Below are positions 22,628 to 34,446 of a stretch of DNA of 64,000 bases, piece by piece. Source of the stretch: Cannabis sativa (Eukaryota; Streptophyta; Magnoliopsida; Rosales; Cannabaceae); the NCBI RefSeq assembly GCF_029168945.1, contig NC_083604.1, forward strand, positions 68,340,211 to 68,404,210. The letters run 5' to 3'. Under the pieces are notes generated by a model, which was not told the DNA's origin, did not search any database, and saw nothing but the letters and a program-made list of their open reading frames with translations. Position 1 is the stretch's first letter. Every line of letters begins with the position of its first letter. A program made the translations under genes and the position numbers.

Positions 22628-23343
22628 TGGAGTTCTTTTCATGATGGGCTACCGAAAAACAAGATGCACCTTGTTTATATAGGTAGTACCAATCAATCCA
22701 TTTAAGCCCTCTTCAACTGTGTAGTCCCATACCTACACAGTCTCAGAATCATCCCACTTGACCTTCCCCAGGCGATGTGGGATTGCACAGCTTACCCAGT
22801 GTTTCCCCTTACGGAGCACGGGACTACTGACTGTCACAATCACCCCCCTTACGGGGTCCGACGTCCTCGTCGACCACACTTCCGGCTGGGTCAAGGCTCT
22901 GATACCATTTGTAACGTCCCCTCTTCAAGCCTCCATTGGGTCTTTACACCCACAGAATGAATGGCTCTTATACACGAGTACGTCACTCTGGCTGCTTCTT
23001 GGATTGATGACTGACCCTACAGACCAACACGAGTGTTTCCAGCATGCTTTGTCCTCACTCGCACGCTTCCTGGGAAAACTTCCCAGGAGGTCACCCATCC
23101 TGAAATTGCCCCAAGCCAAGCACGCTTAACTATGGAGTTCTTTTCATGATGGGCTACCGAAAAACAAGATGCACCTTGTTTATATAGGTAGTACCAATCA
23201 ATTCATTTAAGGCCTCTTCAACTATGTAGTCCCATACCTACACAGTCTCAGAATCATCCCACTTGACCTTCCCCAGGCGATGTGGGATTGCACAGCTTAC
23301 CCAGTGTTTCCCCTTACGGATCACAGGACTACTGACTGTCACA
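22628..23343 (-). mobile_element. Cassandra terminal-repeat retrotransposon (3' LTR truncated)
   Basis: The complete 5' LTR is 22910-23343 (434 bases, TGTAACG...TGTCACA). The interior is only 71 bases (22839-22909), with primer site TGGTATCAGAGCC on the minus strand (22895-22907) and a purine tract GTAAGGGGGGTGAT just before the second LTR. The other LTR survives only as 22628-22838 because the 1.9-kb LTR element interrupts it. The LTR contains 5S rRNA-like sequence, which defines Cassandra. There is no coding capacity, as expected; these elements depend on other retrotransposons. Confidence 0.9.
23079..23153 (-). other. 5S rRNA-derived segment in the Cassandra LTR
   Basis: On the minus strand the segment matches the middle and 3' half of plant 5S rRNA: a run around AACTCC.AGTTAAGCGTGCTTGG (A-box area) and an unchanged C-box region (GGATGGGTGACCTCCTGGGA). 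It is not a functional 5S gene, because the 5' third and the 3' end are degenerate. The second copy of the LTR (22628-22838) retains only the first part. The pol III internal promoter could in principle be used. Confidence 0.88.
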
Positions 23344-23496
23344 ATATAACATAAAATAGGTGTTCATTTGGCTTGTGTCATCAGTCAACGGAGATGCATC
23401 GTGAAATAGAGCACGACATGTTGGGGACGTTACAAGATGTATCTCGAGATATTTAGATGAAATTTGAGGATAAAATTCTTATAAGGAGGGGATAGT
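23344..23496 (+). other. 3' end of Tekay-B interior with polypurine tract
   Basis: 153 bases between Cassandra and the next LTR. The tract AAGGAGGGGATAG (23483-23495) immediately before TGTAAT is a typical plus-strand polypurine tract and sets the orientation of Tekay-B. The rest of that element is missing. No protein remnant was recognised. Confidence 0.6.
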
Positions 23497-24045
23497 TGTA
23501 ATATCTCAAAAAATATAATAATATTTAATTGGGTATATTTTATTAAATATGTGATTATGCTGATATTAGAGTAAGATTATAATCTTACTTAAGCTAATTG
23601 TGTGATAATTAGTGTAAATTTAGTAAATGAATAAAAAAGCATAATTTAGTAACTACAGAGACTTTATCAGATTACGTGGGTATAGTAGACACTATTTTTT
23701 TAGAATAAAATATTTTCGGGTTCGGCGGCCTTGGAAACTAAATGGAGTAGTCAGTAATATCACGGTAATTAAGTTGTGTTGTATTGGAATTATACCAAAC
23801 TAGTTTAGAAATTCAAATTGTTAGTTCGTTCGAGGAAATAAGAAATGACCAAAATACCCGTAAGTTGTGTTTAGTTTAAGTTTAATGGGAGGGGTAAAAT
23901 AGTAAGTTTACCAAGTATTACCCTAGTTTTGTCTTACGGATTTTAGTATTTTTGTTGGCTGAATTAGAGTTACATTTTAGGTTTATCAATTTTAACATAA
24001 GATTAGGGAATTTAAGATAAAACCAAAACTAAGGATACACATATT

Positions 24046-24116
<71 letters not shown>

Positions 24117-25745
24117 AACCATAGAAACCCAGCTGAAAACTAAGTTTTTCTTCTTCAATCTACCACTTCTAGATTGAATTAAGTTAATTCTAGGTGTTGT
24201 CCAAGCTTGGAGGTAAGTCTCTTTTTCCTTCCGTTTAATTTTTTTAGGTTTAGGGTTTAGTTTTATTGGATATGCCTATGATTTTGGGTTTATTGCATAA
24301 ATTGAGTTCAGGTTATATTTTGGGCTTAAATTAGGTGTTTTAAATGTGAATTGAGTGATTTGTTGGTTGTTGAGATTATAATTTTGGAAAATTGAATTTT
24401 GAACCTAGTTTTGATTCAAGCATGGTGATTTGTTTAATTTGAGGTGATTCTAAGTTTTGAGTGTTTGAGAATATTGATTTCACACTGTAAAACTGTTCTG
24501 AAGCAATTAAGTAGGTTTGGTTGAGTTTTGGATCGGTTTTGTGGAAGAAAACTAAAGATTTTCTTACCTGCCAGAACCGGTCGACCGGTTGCTTATGGTA
24601 TAGCAGAATCGATCTATCAGTTGGTCTGTAGGGGAAAATCCCGGTTTTCTTCGAGTTTGGTTTTTGGCTCGGGGTGATTTTTAGGACCTAATTTAGGGTA
24701 TTTGGGAGTTGTATAGCCTATTTTGGAGCTAATGAAAGTTACGGTTTGTCCAGTTTTGGTATTAGGGTTGGTGTCAGAATTTGGTTAAGTTATTTACTGG
24801 ATTTTGTTGTTGTGACATAGGACACGGGATTGTTGAGCTTTGTTTCCATTTAGGTCAACATGCACACCTGATTATTGGACTCGATTATGATTGAGGTATC
24901 GATTATTATCGTTTGTGACTCGATTGTGATCAAGGTAACAATTATTATTATTATTTGTGACTCGATTATGATCGAGGTAATGATGAGAAATGATTAAGAT
25001 TGTTTATGACTCAATTATGATTGAAAGAAAGATACGGTCATTACCATTAGTGAGAATGGATAAAGATACGGTCATTACCGTTAATAAAAATGAGTAATTA
25101 CTCCCTTAAAATCGTAGATAAGTTTCTTACTTATCGGGTGCTTTATTGGGCAACGATAATGACATACAAACTTCATGGATAACGAGTGTGAGAATGCTAT
25201 ATGAAGCATCAAAGTCAGATTGTCTTATAAGACAATTAATTGAGTGTGTAATGTGTGATTATGTATATGTGAATATCTATTTATTATGATGATGAAGTTA
25301 TTGGCTATGAATTGCTATGATTTTCTCATAATGCATAATATATGTGTTTGTATTTACTTGATTTTCTTGCTGAGTCTTTATGACTCACGAGTGCTTCGTG
25401 GTGCAGGTAAGGGTGAAAAAAACTGTGCTTCGGCCAAGAGTCAGAGGTCTTCCAGCGATGTACATATCAACCGCAGTGCCTCGACTTCCAGTAGATAGGA
25501 TCCACCCTTTTGATTGTATTTTGAATTGTAAACCTATGTTGTAGTACTAATTTTGGAACAAAATCTATAAGTTTTATACAGGGAATTCCCGTACTTAACA
25601 GTGGTTTTTCTTTAATGAAATTTTTTTCTTTTAAATTTAATCAAATGATTTTAGTTAAACTGTATTTTTTCTTAAACTAATAAACTAGACTATAATAAAT
25701 TTGTAAAAGCACATACGTGGCGTCCTTGTGGGACAGGGTGTTACA
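23497..25745 (+). repeat. Tekay-B 3' LTR
   Basis: 2249 bases, TGTAAT...GGTGTTACA, the same ends as Tekay-A and Tekay-C. It has the palindrome ACCGGTCGACCGGT near 24577, tandem units with GACTCGATTATGAT near 24880-25030, and the TGAGTC...GACTCA element near 25372. A long (CT)n run lies near the front. A 70-codon ORF at 25286 lies across the conserved LTR landmark and is not a gene. Confidence 0.85.
24047..24113 (+). repeat. (CT)n microsatellite
   Basis: An uninterrupted CT dinucleotide run of about 33 units inside the Tekay-B LTR. Such runs in the transcribed leader of plant LTRs are common and highly variable in length. Confidence 0.97.
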
Positions 25746-27078
25746 TCGCTTCTATTGCGATATTTTACACACGCAAGTGTACGTACCGTTTCAAGTAGTA
25801 GACTCACCAGGAGTGAGGTGGATCCCACAGGGAGTGTAGTTAAGTACGTTAAAATTAAACTTTTACTTCTATTTGGTTAAATAAAAGAATAGAAAAGAAT
25901 GAAAAATAAGAAAACTAGTAAGAAGCAATGATTAAAGAAAATTGAAAGTTAATAAAAACTAGGGCTTCGATTTCAATTGTTTCTATTGAATATGGCCTAA
26001 TATGATTATTTTCCTAATATTAATTTCTATGCAATAGCAGGTTTACTAAGGTAATTTATAGTCTTCTCAGATATATAAATCTCAATTACATGCAAACTTT
26101 CTACTCTCGTGATAAATTTAACATGCAACAGGCATTATACACAGAAACCCTATAAGCTATCTAAACCATATAGGTACTCTCGTCCTATATCGAAATTCAG
26201 TTCTATTTTACTATAGCATATTTGACACTCACTTCTCAGATCTCGCATCAAAATCATAGACAGATAATTGACGATCAGGCAATTAAAAGTAACTAAGCAC
26301 AAATAAAATAGAATACATAGAAATTAGGGGGAAAATAAATCATATTAAAACCATAAATAATGTCAAACAATATCCATCTAACCCTAATAAAGTGTTTAGT
26401 TACTCATGTTCATTGTAGCACAATTACACATATTAACTTTAAGAAAAGAGATGAAAATAGAGAAGAGAAGAAGAGAAGAATGCTGAAAACCCTGAGAAGT
26501 ATGCCTCCAATTTTGCAGTTGATCTCTCCACTCTGTATCTGAATTCTCTCCTTTTTTTCTCTTTGAAATTGCTTCCCAAAACTATTGAAGTCCCCTTCTT
26601 TTATAGCCAAAAAAATGATAAAATAAGATAAAATTCGCTGAAGAAAAAAAACCTATTCTCCTTAGGATTAGAAAACCTATTCTGCTTAGGATTAGAAGAG
26701 GAGGTGAGTTTTCTGCTGCGTTGACTGATAGTAATTTAGCCATAACTCTCTCGATGTTGCTTAGAATTGGACGATTTAAGATGTTCCGGAAAGATAAAAG
26801 AGAGATCTAGAACTTTCATGTTTTGACTTTTTCCAAAATCTAATCAGAACATCGTCGAATTCAGGCTTGAAGTTTCAGCTTGCACAATTTTCTCTATTTT
26901 AAATATCATGATATTTTTATCTTTTTCCCATCTTTTTCTCTGATATTTTCTAATCTTCTTCTATTTTAAATCTGCAAAAATAAAAGATAACAAGCGTAAA
27001 AATGCTCCAAACACGATTAAAACTCAATTAAAAATATACTAAACTTAATCTAAAATTAATACTAAAACTAACCTAACA
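25746..27078 (-). repeat. Unassigned LTR fragment inserted in Tat-B
   Basis: The right edge reads CCTAACA on the plus strand (TGTTAGG on the minus strand), a good LTR start for a minus-strand copy. It cuts the Tat-B antisense gene at 27079. The left edge abuts the Tekay-B LTR. The segment CGCAAGTGTACG ... GATCCCACAGGGA (25770-25840) resembles the ends of some Athila-like plant LTRs; I hold this name only tentatively. No coding sequence was seen. Small ORFs around 26360-26610 look random. Confidence 0.4.
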
Positions 27079-27885
27079 GCTTCCTTGCGGGATAAGCCGT
27101 CACAGAGTAGAAGTAAAGAATTTCTAGTGGGGTCAAACACTCCCACTTCAGAATATGGTATAGAAATTTTAAAGTAGCTAGTATTATGTAAGAATTTGGT
27201 GCCAGTTGGAATGGAGCAATGTCGAGGTAGTTGCAAAATTCCTTGAAATAATCCTTAAGAGGGAGTACTGCTCCAACTCTAATATGTTCAAGGCTCTAAG
27301 CGCCTATCTTAGATAACTCGCTAGTACTACAACCTTCTTCTCGAGATACATGTTTAGGGTGATAACAACTGAACTCTCCCTCGGCGACAGACCTAACCTG
27401 ACATCCTTGCTCATATGTGATACCACATGATTTTAATACTTCCCCAACATATGATCTTATGGATCTAACTTTAGACTCGATCAGTTCAGCCTCAAAGGTG
27501 ACTGTAGGGTCTTAAAAGGTCTTTGATTTGCGTGCTTTTTGTGCCATAATTTCAAAATCTAAGTCACCTGGTGAAATGCAACAATGACGGGAGGTAAAAA
27601 CATTGGTCTCGCTAAGGAAATATCAATTAAATTTAGAGGTTTAGGCAAAGCAGCTTCTCGTAAAAAGTGGCGCCTACCCTTAATTATCTCTTGTAAGAAT
27701 TGTCTATAATGACTAGAGGTTTCATCTTGTCTGGCTCTAACAAGATGATCCCTAATTTTTTCATCATTTACTTCAACAATGGTTTGGGATTTATGTGTTT
27801 TGAGTTTGAATTTGATGGCAGAGATTTGAGGACAAACTGATTCTAGGAATTCTGTGATTGTGATTTTTAGAATGAATTGGGACAT
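27079..27885 (-). pseudogene. Tat-B antisense gene remnant (gypsy-type transposase-like domain)
   Basis: The open first part (27559-27885, 108 codons from ATG) is of unknown type. Downstream, after stops and frame changes, 27080-27275 codes a segment (GAVLPLKDYFKEF, then LEILYFYSV) clearly homologous to the start of the Tat-A antisense protein (AMLPLQDYFVNF, EILYFYEL). It is antisense to the Tat-B LTR orientation, as in Tat-A. The gene breaks off at 27079 at the inserted LTR. On the minus strand a TATA box and a plausible 5'-UTR intron precede the ATG. Confidence 0.66.
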
Positions 27886-27911
27886 ATTTATAACTAATAA
27901 TATCCTAATTT

Positions 27912-28118
27912 CTAGAAAAAACAGAATGCAAGCTCAACCCAGAATATCTACGAATCATATAATTACCTAAAAAATTTCCTAGCCCTAGAGTTATTCAAAT
28001 AAACATAATCAAAATTATCCAAACAACAAAACAATGCAGATAGGGAAACACTAACAAGGGAAAAGAAATTATGAAGACAGAAAGAAAAATCAATAAGAAA
28101 AGAGAGTGTATCACTTAC
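27912..28118 (-). other. Predicted 5'-UTR intron of the Tat-B antisense gene
   Basis: Minus-strand donor ACA/GTAAGTGA at 28118 and acceptor GTTTTTTCTAG at 27912, 207 bases, pyrimidine-rich before the acceptor. Removing it would join an upstream leader to the exon carrying ATG 27885. The intron overlaps small open frames (27963-28349) that show no recognisable protein. Confidence 0.42.
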
Positions 28119-28349
28119 TGTTTTGATGAAAATTTCTAAGCAGAGGGAAACTTTGCGATTGAAGTTCTGAAGGTTGTAAAACTGGGTCTTGATGATTTCT
28201 AGAACAAGAAGTGTAATCAGATGAAATGCGCAGGAAAAATGTAAGAGATAGTGAGGACATGCAAGATTGGGAAGAAAGTGGTTGAGATTTTGGCAAAAAG
28301 CTCGAAGGTATGATAGCTGAAAAATGGCAAAAATGATGTGCAACTTCAA

Positions 28350-28356
28350 TTTTATA
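28350..28356 (-). promoter_or_regulatory. TATA box of the Tat-B antisense gene
   Basis: The minus strand has GGTATAAAATTG about 230 bases upstream of the proposed intron donor and about 230 bases inside the LTR edge. It suggests an internal promoter directed away from the 3' LTR. No expression data are available. Confidence 0.4.
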
Positions 28357-28584
28357 CCTAATAAGTGATCACTGTTCGATCAAAGGAAATCTGATCTAAC
28401 GGGTAGGAACTATGTGAGAATGGAACGATCAGAACATTAAAAGGGTAATGATGTGTCTCAAAATTCTGAACTGCCAAAACTCAAAGCATGCAATTTTTCA
28501 AAACATGTTAAATACGATTATACCCCTAAGAGCATTTAAAAAGTTCTTTTTAATTAAAAAGCACAAGTACTTTTTAGGGGCAAT

Positions 28585-29229
28585 TGTTATGCCTAAAATT
28601 CGACTATTCATCAGAGATTGAAGAAATGCAATTAAATTGCATTATTAAATGCGATTTAAATAATTCAATCCAATTATCTAGAGTTGATAAAAATGTTCAA
28701 ACTCGCTGACTACCTAATCACATGTGAGATACGAATAATAACTATTAAACTAATATAATTGACGAGGTAATATGTCCATCTCGAGATAAACAGAGTATAA
28801 GATAAAAAGATTACAAGATGAGATATTAAGAAGCTTGTAACTCATCGATCGACATACACGAGCAGCGTGAAAATAACTACACTCAAACCATCTCACTTTC
28901 TACGCAAGGTAATAGTCATCTCACATCATTACTACAATATGAGAATATTGCGAGAAGAAATATGTTTACACAACATTTTTTCCACTAAAGATGGATAAGA
29001 AGGATAACTCATTCTCAGCGAGAAACAACCTTGAGGAATGTCCACGTTTCATCAGTAATTGTAAATGAATCGATTCCAATAAAAATAACAGCCAACCTGT
29101 ATACTTATAAATAGGGGCAAATCCATGAGAAAAGAGACGATAAAATAGAGAGAATTCTATTATTTGTTATTACTGAGATCTATACTCTGTATTCAAATAA
29201 ATATATAAATATCCTTAATAATAAGAGCA
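28585..29229 (+). repeat. Tat-B 3' LTR
   Basis: It starts TGTTATGCC directly after a purine-rich TTTTTAGGGGCAAT and probably ends at AAGAGCA (29229), about 645 bases. A TATA box lies in ACTTATAAATAGGGG (29103-29117) about 115 bases before the end. Tat-C has the same TTATAAATAG at an equivalent place. The right edge is less certain than the left. Confidence 0.62.
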
Positions 29230-29237
29230 TATAGATT

Positions 29238-29252
29238 GTTTTTTTTGGAACC
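29238..29252. mobile_element. Fifteen-base micro-insertion with a 14-base duplication
   Basis: AGAGCATATAGATT occurs at 29224-29237 and again at 29253-29266, with GTTTTTTTTGGAACC between. A poly-T stub flanked by a perfect duplication of this length is what an extremely 5'-truncated LINE-type insertion on the minus strand would leave. Confidence 0.4.
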
Positions 29253-29266
29253 AGAGCATATAGATT

Positions 29267-30351
29267 TTAATTATAAAATGACGTAAAATATTTTGTGTTC
29301 ATTATTATTATTATATTTTGTAGTAAATTTATTACGTAAAAAATTATATATTTGATTGACGAAAATCTGCGTTAATAATTTATTTATAAATACAAATATT
29401 AATTATTTTTTTTTTTTGAGATAATTGTTATTTAAGTGTAGATCTATCTACAACAAATCTATATATATATATATAAAGCTTTTCATTTTTTATTAGCTCG
29501 AATATAAAAATATTTATTTTCTATATATTTGGCATGCCTATAAAAAGTCTTATGGATACAACTCTATATAAGAACAAAAAAAGAAAGTTGGAAAAGAAAT
29601 CAACAACTATGGACTACATGTACTCGATGAGTGATACTATTTTAATCTTTCCAACACCATAATATGTACATTAATGAAAAGTGACCAAAATCAAGCACTC
29701 CAACACTTACTATAATTTGTTCTCATTTCTCTCTTAGATATCAATGTATCTTATTAATTTCTCATCTTCTTTAATCTTAGTTATTTAGTGACGACTTATT
29801 TTTTATTCTTTGGCTTCAAACATATATATCTAATATAAATTTATCACTTGAATTTAATAGTGACTATCAAATTTATTGATAAACCGTTGTTCCTTAATAA
29901 CTGTTATTATTTTGTTGAATTTCTTTGTTTCTAAAATATACTGTGCTTTGAATTCAGAGAAGCAAATGAATCGTATTTCAATTTTTATTGAGCCAAACTG
30001 GTTTAAAGTTTGAGTTAGTCTACATGTATAATAAGCCACAAAATTTGATTATCGGCACACTCAACCGTGGTGAGTTTTACATTATTACACTTGTTATGAT
30101 CTTATTATTTTTTTGTGCTACAAGCAAACAATACCTTCAAATCTTACTGTTATAGTTGTTTTTTTTTTAATTTGTGTGATAGGATTTTTTTAGATAGTTG
30201 TGCCACAAAGTTTTTAACTAATTTAGAACACTGAAAAATAGTTAAACATGTAGGCTAGCTAGCAAGTGTTGGTTCTCTTAGCCAATTCATTTTTTTTACT
30301 TTTTATTTGCTACTACTAATAATAAAAAAATAAAACTAAATATCTACTTAA
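29267..30351. other. AT-rich DNA without recognised genes
   Basis: No ORF above 61 codons, no LTR pair and no clear terminal repeats. TCTATATATATATATAAAGC near 29458 looks like some Helitron starts, but no matching end was found. Confidence 0.55.
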
Positions 30352-30720
30352 GGGCAACTCCAATAGAAAAACTCAAGTTTAGTGTTAAATCAACACAAAA
30401 AATATACTATTTCAATACTAATTTTTTTTCTATTTCCAATCACAACACTAAAAGTATATTCGTTATTATTATATTATTTGATTAATAAATTATATTAGTA
30501 TATAATTATTTGTTTTTTAAAAAGGATTATTTAATTATTTAAAAGTATAAAAAAAAAAGAAACAAAAAAGTAAAAATGCAGTTGTCTACAGTGCTCCTTA
30601 TTATTAGTGGGACACTGTAGACTCCCACCAAAATAGGATTACTTTTAGAGTTAGGTTGGAGGCTTTCGCTGAAAAAATTACATCATATTTGAGTTTTTTA
30701 AAGTGCCATTGGAGATGACC
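30352..30720. mobile_element. PIF/Harbinger (Tourist-type) MITE
   Basis: 369 bases. The left end GGGCAACTCCAAT pairs with the right end, whose inverse is GGTCATCTCCAAT (11 of 13 match), and both arms continue with similar AAACTCAA stretches. It is flanked by TAA on both sides (30349-30351 and 30721-30723), the Harbinger target. There is no coding capacity, so it is non-autonomous. Confidence 0.78.
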
Positions 30721-30954
30721 TAAATATCTCATTGTACTCTCTCTCTCTCTAAATCTATTTTCTAAATAATTATAAAAACAATTAACTCAACAAATGATTA
30801 TTGCCAAAAAATAATTATTGTGATATTGTCAACAAAAAATAAATTAAATATATATCGATGATAATTAAAATAATAATAACATAAATAGTCAATAAAAAAT
30901 AACAAAAATATATTAGTATTATTATTTTTTTTTTGAATAAATTCAGAAGATTAA

Positions 30955-32330
30955 TTAATTAATAATATCGTTCAAAACAATAGATTGCACTTTAGATGTG
31001 CAATCCTCCAACTGAAGCACATGACTTGTAGAGAAACAAGAGTCTCTTGCCAAGCAATGAGCCAACTTGTTTGCAGATTGTTTAACAAAACACAAATCAA
31101 TACAAGGAAAAGATAAAAGCAAATTTCAGACTTCTTAAAGAAGGAGACCAAATTGGGAAGACATAGAAAAATTACTTTTAATAGATTGGACACAGACCAA
31201 GCTATCAGTCTCCAACCAAACGTGATCCCATGGGTGGTAAGCAATCCAACTCAAAACTTCTTTGATGCCTATTATTTCAGCGATTTCAAGTTGAACACGA
31301 CCAATCTTTCTCTTGGTGAAAGCTTCTAGCATATTGCCATGATGATCCCGAGCTACACAACCCACACCAAATCGACCCTCTTGATCAAATAAGGCCCCAT
31401 CAACATTAACTTTGATCTTACGTAACATAAGTGCAGTCCAATGCTTAGAATGTCGCCCCCCATCATTCAAAGGAGACAAAGAAAGACCCTTTCTTTCTTG
31501 AGCACATTTATAATGATCAAGCATGTTCTTTGCTAATGCAACAATATTTGACACAGCCCAACTTTTCTTTTGCCAAACAAACTCATTTCGCGCACGCCAA
31601 ATAGCCCAACTCACCACAGCCGCTTCCTCCATCTCACAAACACGCCCATTGCTAAACAAAACACCAGCCAGCTGCTAAATGTTACAGACCCGCTGCCAAT
31701 ATCCATCAGGCTTTAGTTCCAGGCCGCCTTAGCAAACTCACACTCCACCAATGCGTGGTACACTGCTTCTGCAGCAGTATTGCCAGACGACATTAACAGG
31801 TACATGACGTCTTTGAAGCTGAAAACAAGTAGGAAGAATACCCAAAGCAACTCTCCATAAGAAATTACTAATCTTTGGAAGAATTTTTAATGACCAAAGG
31901 GTCCTCCAAAAACCAGTATTGTCATTAACACTCCAAGCACCTTTAGTTTCCTACAAAAACTTATAGGCACTTCTGACCGAGTACTACCCACAAGTCTCAA
32001 ACTTCCAACTCCAACCATCACTAACAGCCGATTCACTAAGTTGAATGATGTCAGGAAAGGGCCACGTCACCTAGAAGTCTGTCTACTTGATTTGATGAGT
32101 TAGGAATGAAAACTTTAGCTGTACGTAAAGGAGATGGAATCAAGAGGATAGGGTGGAATTGACCCCAGTATGCCAATCCAAGTCAGAAGACTGAGTCTCA
32201 GAGTTAGTTAAGAGTCCTTCCATACCGAGTAAGAAGGTCAGATCGATGAGATCGCTCAACCGCAGTGGAGTTGTTTGAAGTTTCCTTGGTGGACAATATA
32301 GAGCCAAATCAGACTCGTGAGGTCGGTGAA
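30955..32330 (-). pseudogene. LINE ORF2, zinc-binding and RNase H C-terminus (decayed)
   Basis: About 31660-32100 matches the plant LINE zinc-binding region (an FWRVALGILPT-like sequence in broken frames). 31135-31659 codes an RNase H of the RVT_3 type (VNVDGALFDQEGRFGVGC, then ETDSLVCVQSI). The frame shifts near 31150 and continues with CFVKQSANKLAHCLARDS to TAA 30955-30957, just before the tail. Plant L1 elements with a C-terminal RNase H have this order. Confidence 0.8.
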
Positions 32331-32846
32331 CTAGGTGGAAAGTGCAAGATCGAAAAAAATTAGATCCTGATCCCGGGTATCAAAAAGATCTCTCACAACA
32401 TCTTCATCCCAAGCACGAGCTTCCATTTGAAGAAGACAACCAACAGATTTGTTGGCAAGAGCAGGATGCCTTGAGACAACAAAACTATTAGTTTTGTGAG
32501 AAAGCCAAGGATCTTCAAGAATTAAGACATTCACACCATTAGCAATTACTCATAGAGCACCAGTATGGATCAGATCTTTGGCTTTAAGGATGCTTCACCA
32601 AATGAAACTTGGATTATCTCCCAACTCAGCTAAAAACAAGTTACCATGCGCATAATACTTTGCCTTGTAAAGCCTGCTAACTAAAGAGCTTTCGTTCACC
32701 AACAGTCGCCGAAATTTCTTCCCTAGAAGCGCCAAATTAAAGTCTCTCAAGCTCCTAAAACCCAATCCCCCTGCATGCTTATGTTTACACAACCGATCCC
32801 AGCTCATCCAATTTATACCCTTACCACTACTAGAGTCCGAATTCCA

Positions 32847-34410
32847 CTAAAACTTAGCCATAAGCCTTTCTAACTCCTTACAGGTATCCAAAGGTAGAAG
32901 AAAAACATTCATAGCATAATTCGGCAAGGATTGTGTTACAGATTTCAATAAAACCTCCCTTCCCACATGAGACAAGATACGACCTTCCCATCCTTGTATT
33001 CTCTTTCGAAGCTTGTCCTTAAGAAAACCAAGGATAGCATTCTTGTTCCTCCCAACTGAGCATGAAAGACCCAGATAATAACCATTTTCATCAGCCTCAT
33101 AGATTTCCAATAAAGCACAAATAACATCACGCAATTCACTAGTTGTATTGTTGCTATAAAACACAAATGACTTAGAAAAATTTATTCTTTGACCCGAAGC
33201 CACCTCATAAGTGTGCAAAATCTTCTTTATATTATGTGCTTCTTCCTCAGTAGCTTTACAATAAATGTAGCTATCATCAACAAAAACCATATGAGGAATG
33301 ACCGATGCACCTCGTGCAATCTTACAACCCATGAGCAAACCACTCTGTTCATAACTACGCAGCAAGCTAGAGAAGCCTTCAGCACATAGAATAAACAGGT
33401 ATGGCGATAAAGGATCACCTTGACGCAATTCTCGTTGAGCAACAATAGGCCCCAACTCCTTTCCTCCATGCAAAATGGTATAAGAAACAAAACACACACA
33501 TTGCATTACCAAATTTATCCAACGACCATCAAACCCCATTCTTTCCATCATAGCACATAGATAGCCCCACTCAATTTTGTCATAGGCTTTACTTACATCA
33601 AGCTTGAGAGCCATATAACCATCCTAACCTCTTTGTTTTCTCTTCAAATGGTGCATAATCTCATAAGCAATCATAATGTTATCCGAAATTAAACGACCTT
33701 GTAAGAACACACTTTGAGTGTCGAATATGATAGACGGCATAACACTCTTTAGCCCATTACACTACTATGGAAAAAATCTTGTACAACACATTGCATGCAA
33801 CGGGTCTTAAGTCCCCCATATCCATAAGGTGTTTCTTTTTAGGAATTAAGACCAAAATAGTTTTATTCGGATCAGAAGGAAGGTGTCCATGATTAAAAAA
33901 CTGCTTTACCATATTGACAATGTCACGCTTAACAACCGACCAACACTTCTGAAAATAGCCAGGGGTCATTCCATCGGGCCCTATGGATTTATTCGGATGC
34001 ATTTGAAATAAAGCTTTGCGGACTTCATCATCTGAAACTGGTAGCAGCAACTCATCGTTTTGCTCTAGACAAACTTGATTTTGCACACTGCTAGTAACCT
34101 CTCTCCAGTCAGTTTGAGAAGATGAAAAAAGAGCATTGAAATAATTAATCATAAGCTGATCCAGGCCACTATTCCAATCAACCCAAGCACCAGTATAATC
34201 TTTAAGCTTTGTAACATAATTATTGCGTCTTCTTGTAGTTGCGAAAGCATGAAAAAACTTGCTATTATTGTTCCCTTCTTGCAACCATAACTGTTTCGAT
34301 CTTTGACGCCAAAAGACTTCCCGTTGAACATAAACTTCGGATAAGTCCTTCTTAGCTTGTTTGTAGCTTGCAATTGAGGCATCATCCTGACCCAACTTCC
34401 ATCTTTGCAC
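32847..34410 (-). pseudogene. LINE ORF2, reverse transcriptase domain (decayed)
   Basis: 33757-34410 codes the N-terminal RT part (SIGPDGMTPGYFQKCW, LIPKKKHLMDMGDLRPVAC). 32847-33614 codes motif A (LKLDVSKAYDKIEW), motif B (RQGDPLSPYLF) and motif C, written FVDDSYIY where FADD is usual. 33615-33756 between them contains a frame change. This enzyme would prime reverse transcription at the nicked target. Frames downstream (32331-32807) continue the RT connection region. Confidence 0.87.
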
Positions 34411-34446
34411 CTCATTTTTACACTTTTTTATTCTATCTTTAAAGTT

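Noticed and set aside
23079..23153. Functional 5S rRNA gene
   Set aside because: Only the central and 3' portions match, the ends are degenerate, and it lies in a Cassandra LTR.
29458..29480. Possible Helitron 5' end (TCTATATATATATATAAAGC)
   Set aside because: No GC hairpin with CTRR end was found downstream on the same strand before the next element, and TA-rich DNA makes chance matches likely.
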